This document shows, piece after piece, positions 60,701 through 64,000 of a stretch of 64,000 nucleotides of DNA. The notes under the pieces are model-generated. The model was not told the DNA's origin and did not search any database. It saw only the letters and a list, made by a program, of their open reading frames with translations. Position 1 is the stretch's first letter. Each line of letters begins with the position of its first letter. A program made the position numbers and the translations under genes. Where the stretch lies: positions 52,038,684 to 52,102,683 of the forward strand of contig NC_087064.1 in the NCBI RefSeq assembly GCF_963678635.1, written 5' to 3'. The stretch comes from Symsagittifera roscoffensis (lineage: Eukaryota > Xenacoelomorpha > Acoela > Convolutidae).

Positions 60701-63700
60701 TGTCCCAAATCCATAGCTTCGTCGACTTGTTTTCTTTTCGCTGAGTTGACAGCTTTTATCGAGATTTCAGAATCCACCTTAATCTTTTCCGCTCTCCTCG
60801 GTATCACTTCGCTGCCTAGTTTCATCTTCATTTCATTAATTTTATCTATCACCAATTTCGATCGCATCGTTCTTTTCCTAGTTCTGGAGAGATATACCAC
60901 TTCTCCTTTATCTTCTTGCGGCGTCATCGTGATAGGAGAGTTTGCTTTACTTTCGTCAGTGGCTGAGTCGATCAACAACTTACTCAATCTCCCTTCACAC
61001 TCGTCGAGTTTGTCAAGGACTTCCCGCATTAGTGGTCGGTTGAGACTTACTTCCAAAATGGACTGGGTTCCGTAGCTCTGAACTACTGTCCAGACTTCTT
61101 CCATAAAGGCCACTCTGTCCATTCTACATCCCGTCCTATTTTCATGGCCTCGGTGATGCACCTCCCACTCTTCTTCGGGTAACGTTCCCAAAAAGGGTAC
61201 TCTGGCAGCGCCTTCTATCCTTCTTCTCCTTGGTGATTCCACAAGGAGTCTTTGTTCCACTGTAGAAGTACCTTCATTTGCTGGTTTAGTAGTTTCCAAC
61301 GCATCTGCGTTGTTTTCAAAGTCACTGAGAAAAATGAAATCCAGGCTGGATATTCCTCCTGTCGCTGCTTTATCGTCCTCCTTCTCTGCTTGATCGGGAT
61401 CCTCTTGCATAGGTTCTTCCGATCGACGGCTTCCTCCCTGCCCATCATCTCCTTCTGATCTATCTTTCGAGTTTGAGGGCTCTTGCTCTTCCGTTCTGAC
61501 CCCTTCCGGAAATTTCGGTATGATTAGCCTGCCGGCTGATCGATCTTCCTCCTCTCTATAGACTACTTTGATCTCCTCATAGCCGAAGGGTGCTAGGAAG
61601 GTTCTCAACCGTAGCGTTCGTCCCACCGGTAGCTCTGGTTTCACACTCGTCAAAATTAGGGAGGCCTCATGTAATTCGGCTCTGCCTCTCATCCTCATAG
61701 GCGCAAATTCAGTTCTGCCCATTCCGTGTCAAACGCTCCAGGCTTCGGAGTCGCGGCATTGCTTATGCGCCTTCTCTTCGCTTGATCCGTATAAGCAAAT
61801 CGCGTATACTTAACACTGCGGCATTCCTGCCCACAAAACACGGATCCATCGTTTCCGAGATTTTCGCTACCCTCCTTTCATTGGTCTCAAACACTCTCAG
61901 CCTAGGAGTTTGCACTACGGAGACTGCTCCGAGCAACATCCTTCTTATCAGAGGGAATTGAGGGATTTCCTCCGGCAGCTTCTTGTAATCACCCCATTCT
62001 TTTGTCTCTTCTCTCACTTTATGGTATGCTGTAGTGAGACGAGGAATTCTTGTTATCTCACCATTTGTCTTGTCATAGGGCCTTAGATTGCAGAGCTTCG
62101 GAAATATTTCAATGTGCCCTCTCTCCACTTCTCCCATACAATCACGAAAGTGATCGTAGAAATTGACGACCGTCATTTCTGGCTCTGCTATCTTTCCAAA
62201 CAACAGATCTTCGCTCGCAATACATGCTTCTCACATTAGTTAGCACATTCCCGTCCACTGCTGATATGAGGTTCAGGTGCAGCACCGACCTCCTGTATGC
62301 TTCCACCTTAACATCAGGGAACGCAAACGTGACTGCTGGTCCATAGATTACCGTCACAAACTCCGTGGCTCCTCTGATAACGCTAAGGGATCGGTCCTCA
62401 TAGCCAAGCTTAGAGATCAGTTAGCAGGGGCATGCCCCCGATATTCGTCTCACGTCTTCCTCCCTCTCAATCGTCTCATCATCTCATGTTCCAAAGCGAT
62501 TCTGTTGCAGGAGGTACTGGATAAGAGTATGTCTCAAATCTCTTATCTTATTCCAAGAATCCGTGGCTTTCTTCACGTCGAACTTCCTCACATTCTCTCA
62601 CCTCTGCTCTGGGTAGCGTGTCAAGTTCATTAGTCCTCCCAAGTTTCCATGTGTTATCGCAATCAATGTCAGAAGTCCATCTAACCGCAAGTTCTGAACT
62701 CCCTCGGTGAGCAGCACAACCGGTCTTTTTACGAAGTTTTCTGCTCCAAACGTCACGAACAAGGCTAGTATTTCGACGATTGATACTTCCACTACTGCTT
62801 GGAGGAATTCTTTTATCAAATATCGAGAGAATTTTGGGTAGACTTTTGCCAAGAAGGACGTGGTCCATCCGGCTCCCAGCCCTTCCAGCATGCTATCAGT
62901 CCGTTCAAAGCCTTGTTCCCCCTTCACCTTCTGAGTCCAGAAAGTATCCAGGGTAACTTGGCACACTCTGTTCACAAACTCGGCTGCCTTCTCCTCGGCA
63001 TTTTCAGCCAGGTTCACCTCCTTCACCAGGTAAGCATGGATCTTCCTGATCATCACTGCGCCTTGCTCAAAAGCATCCGCACCCAATGCCGCTACTCGAG
63101 GAGTTAGGTGTAGCCACTGGTTAGCTTCTGGCTTGGTTCTCAAAACCATCGCTTCCAAGTGAGCTCTGGTATCCTTGGAGTTCTTTCTTCTCTCTGCTTC
63201 CTCCTTTATTCCATTCCTCGGAGCCATAAGTCATTCGACATCGCCACAATGACTCGATGGTCGTCTTCTATTCATGGCTTCAACTTGAGCTGTCGACTGA
63301 AGTTGGACAGTTCCAACCCCAGCACTTTGTCTAACACTAGCATGTGTAGTGAGTGGTCCTTGAATCCTCTCATCGCATTCGAGATATCCGACCACACCGC
63401 AGATAGTTCAGCCCTGAGTGGTCTCAGATTCTCCATTTCTATCTCGCGATTTGGGGCCGATATGATCACATCATATTTCCCTTCCGAGAGCAAAGCCCCG
63501 ATCGCATATACGAACTTTAGTCCATCCGGGAGATGTGCATACCCCGGAGACAGCGCGAACATGGCTCTCGGTGTTATTTTGGCGAAGGAACCTTCTTTCA
63601 GGGTATCTACTACTTCACCCATCGACTCGAGGATATCTTTTATCGCTGGCCATACAGCGGCTTCGGCTGTCGTAGGCTCCCTGAGTCTGCTCAGGAAACC

Positions 63701-63998
63701 TCTGCTGTGTAGATGGTCATTGATGCCAGTGAACACAATTGTGATTGGGTTCATATCCATCTGCCTTTGCACTCCGATCGCCATCGACACGGATTGTGTT
63801 AGGTCTAGATCGACCGCTGCCAACATTATTACGTCAGGCCAAAACAGAGACTTGGAGGTATAAACAAAATCTGAGTTCGCGACTATCATGATTTTGGCCT
63901 TCCTCATTTCTGCTTTGTCGTATGCAGCAAAGATGGTTTCGTCTTTCTTTATCGCCTACAACTCACCGGTTCTCTGAACATCACCTTCCCGATTCACC
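57752..63998 (-). pseudogene. Long accessory protein of giant element copy 2, frameshifted
   Basis: In sense order the pieces are 63907-63272, 63227-62598, a broken stretch 62868-62142, 62203-61763, 61722-60514, 60504-59557, 59508-59014, 58956-58204 and 58285-57752. Together they match the copy 1 frame and its tail, with breaks from small indels and some stops (for example a TAA between 60514 and 60504). The first piece reads VYTSKSLFWPDVIMLAAVDLDL without interruption, showing that the SGNH frame and the long frame were joined. 59345-58498 supplies a segment absent from copy 1 (for example VELPGWGPEDWVEPGSCLAAVYG). Confidence 0.85.
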
Positions 63999-64000
63999 TG

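Larger units (their letters stand above)
55894..64000 (-). mobile_element. Giant Ty3/gypsy element, copy 2 (3' part, runs off the window)
   Basis: Begins with its 3' LTR and continues as the 3' UTR and the long accessory frame, colinear with copy 1 from 30482 to about 36100. Same orientation as copy 1. Gag-pol lies beyond the right edge. This copy is frameshifted at several places but keeps a 0.85-kb segment (about 58498-59345) that copy 1 has lost. Confidence 0.9.

Noticed and set aside
1-64000. CRISPR arrays, bacterial operons, rRNA genes
   Set aside because: Introns, LTR elements and eukaryote-only genes show nuclear animal DNA. No spaced repeat array or rRNA sequence is seen.

Overview
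The window is nuclear DNA from an invertebrate animal. It is AT-rich, carries three conserved eukaryotic genes split by GT-AG introns, and is more than half transposable elements by length. Canonical splice acceptors lie 5 to 15 bases before the start codons of tightly packed same-strand genes, which points to a lineage with spliced-leader trans-splicing and operons. Flatworms are my first guess because giant Ty3 elements are also known there, but crustaceans, rotifers and other lineages are not excluded.

Left half (1-28.6 kb), all host genes on the minus strand in the order EFL1 -> TTC5 -> ALG5. EFL1 (28554-20747, 8 exons, about 1074 codons) encodes the GTPase that frees eIF6 from new 60S ribosomal subunits. 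TTC5/STRAP (20478-5326, 4 exons, 472 codons) follows only about 260 bp downstream. ALG5 (from about 4559 to at least 3044, 3' end not found) encodes dolichyl-phosphate glucosyltransferase. TTC5 introns hold a decayed 6.1-kb Ty3/gypsy element with 216-bp LTRs (7499-13592), a hAT-like MITE with an 8-bp target duplication (6464-6870), and a 1.34-kb tandem repeat (about 16.5-19.4 kb). An EFL1 intron holds a tRNA-like dispersed repeat.

Right half (28.7-64 kb), dominated by a family of giant Ty3/gypsy elements on the minus strand. Copy 1 is bounded by two 920-bp LTRs that differ by one base by eye (28744-29663 and 52433-53352), for a total of 24.6 kb. In sense order it has a 5' LTR, a candidate primer-binding site, a 3.9-kb leader full of CCCCTCCGG motifs and a 1-kb duplication, a 2495-codon gag-protease-RT-RNase H-integrase frame, an integrase tail fused to a macro-like domain, an SGNH-hydrolase frame, a very long frame of unknown function, and the 3' LTR. 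Copy 1 is damaged (integrase core deletion, frameshifts, one stop, one 0.85-kb deletion) although its LTRs look new. Copy 2 starts at 55894 in the same orientation, is more diverged and frameshifted, and runs off the right edge. It shows that the SGNH and long frames of copy 1 were once one continuous frame. The 3' LTR of copy 1 ends 190 bp from the EFL1 start codon and points at it, so it could act as a promoter for the gene cluster. Between copies 1 and 2 lie a GIY-YIG fragment resembling Penelope-like elements and a hammerhead-ribozyme-like fold.
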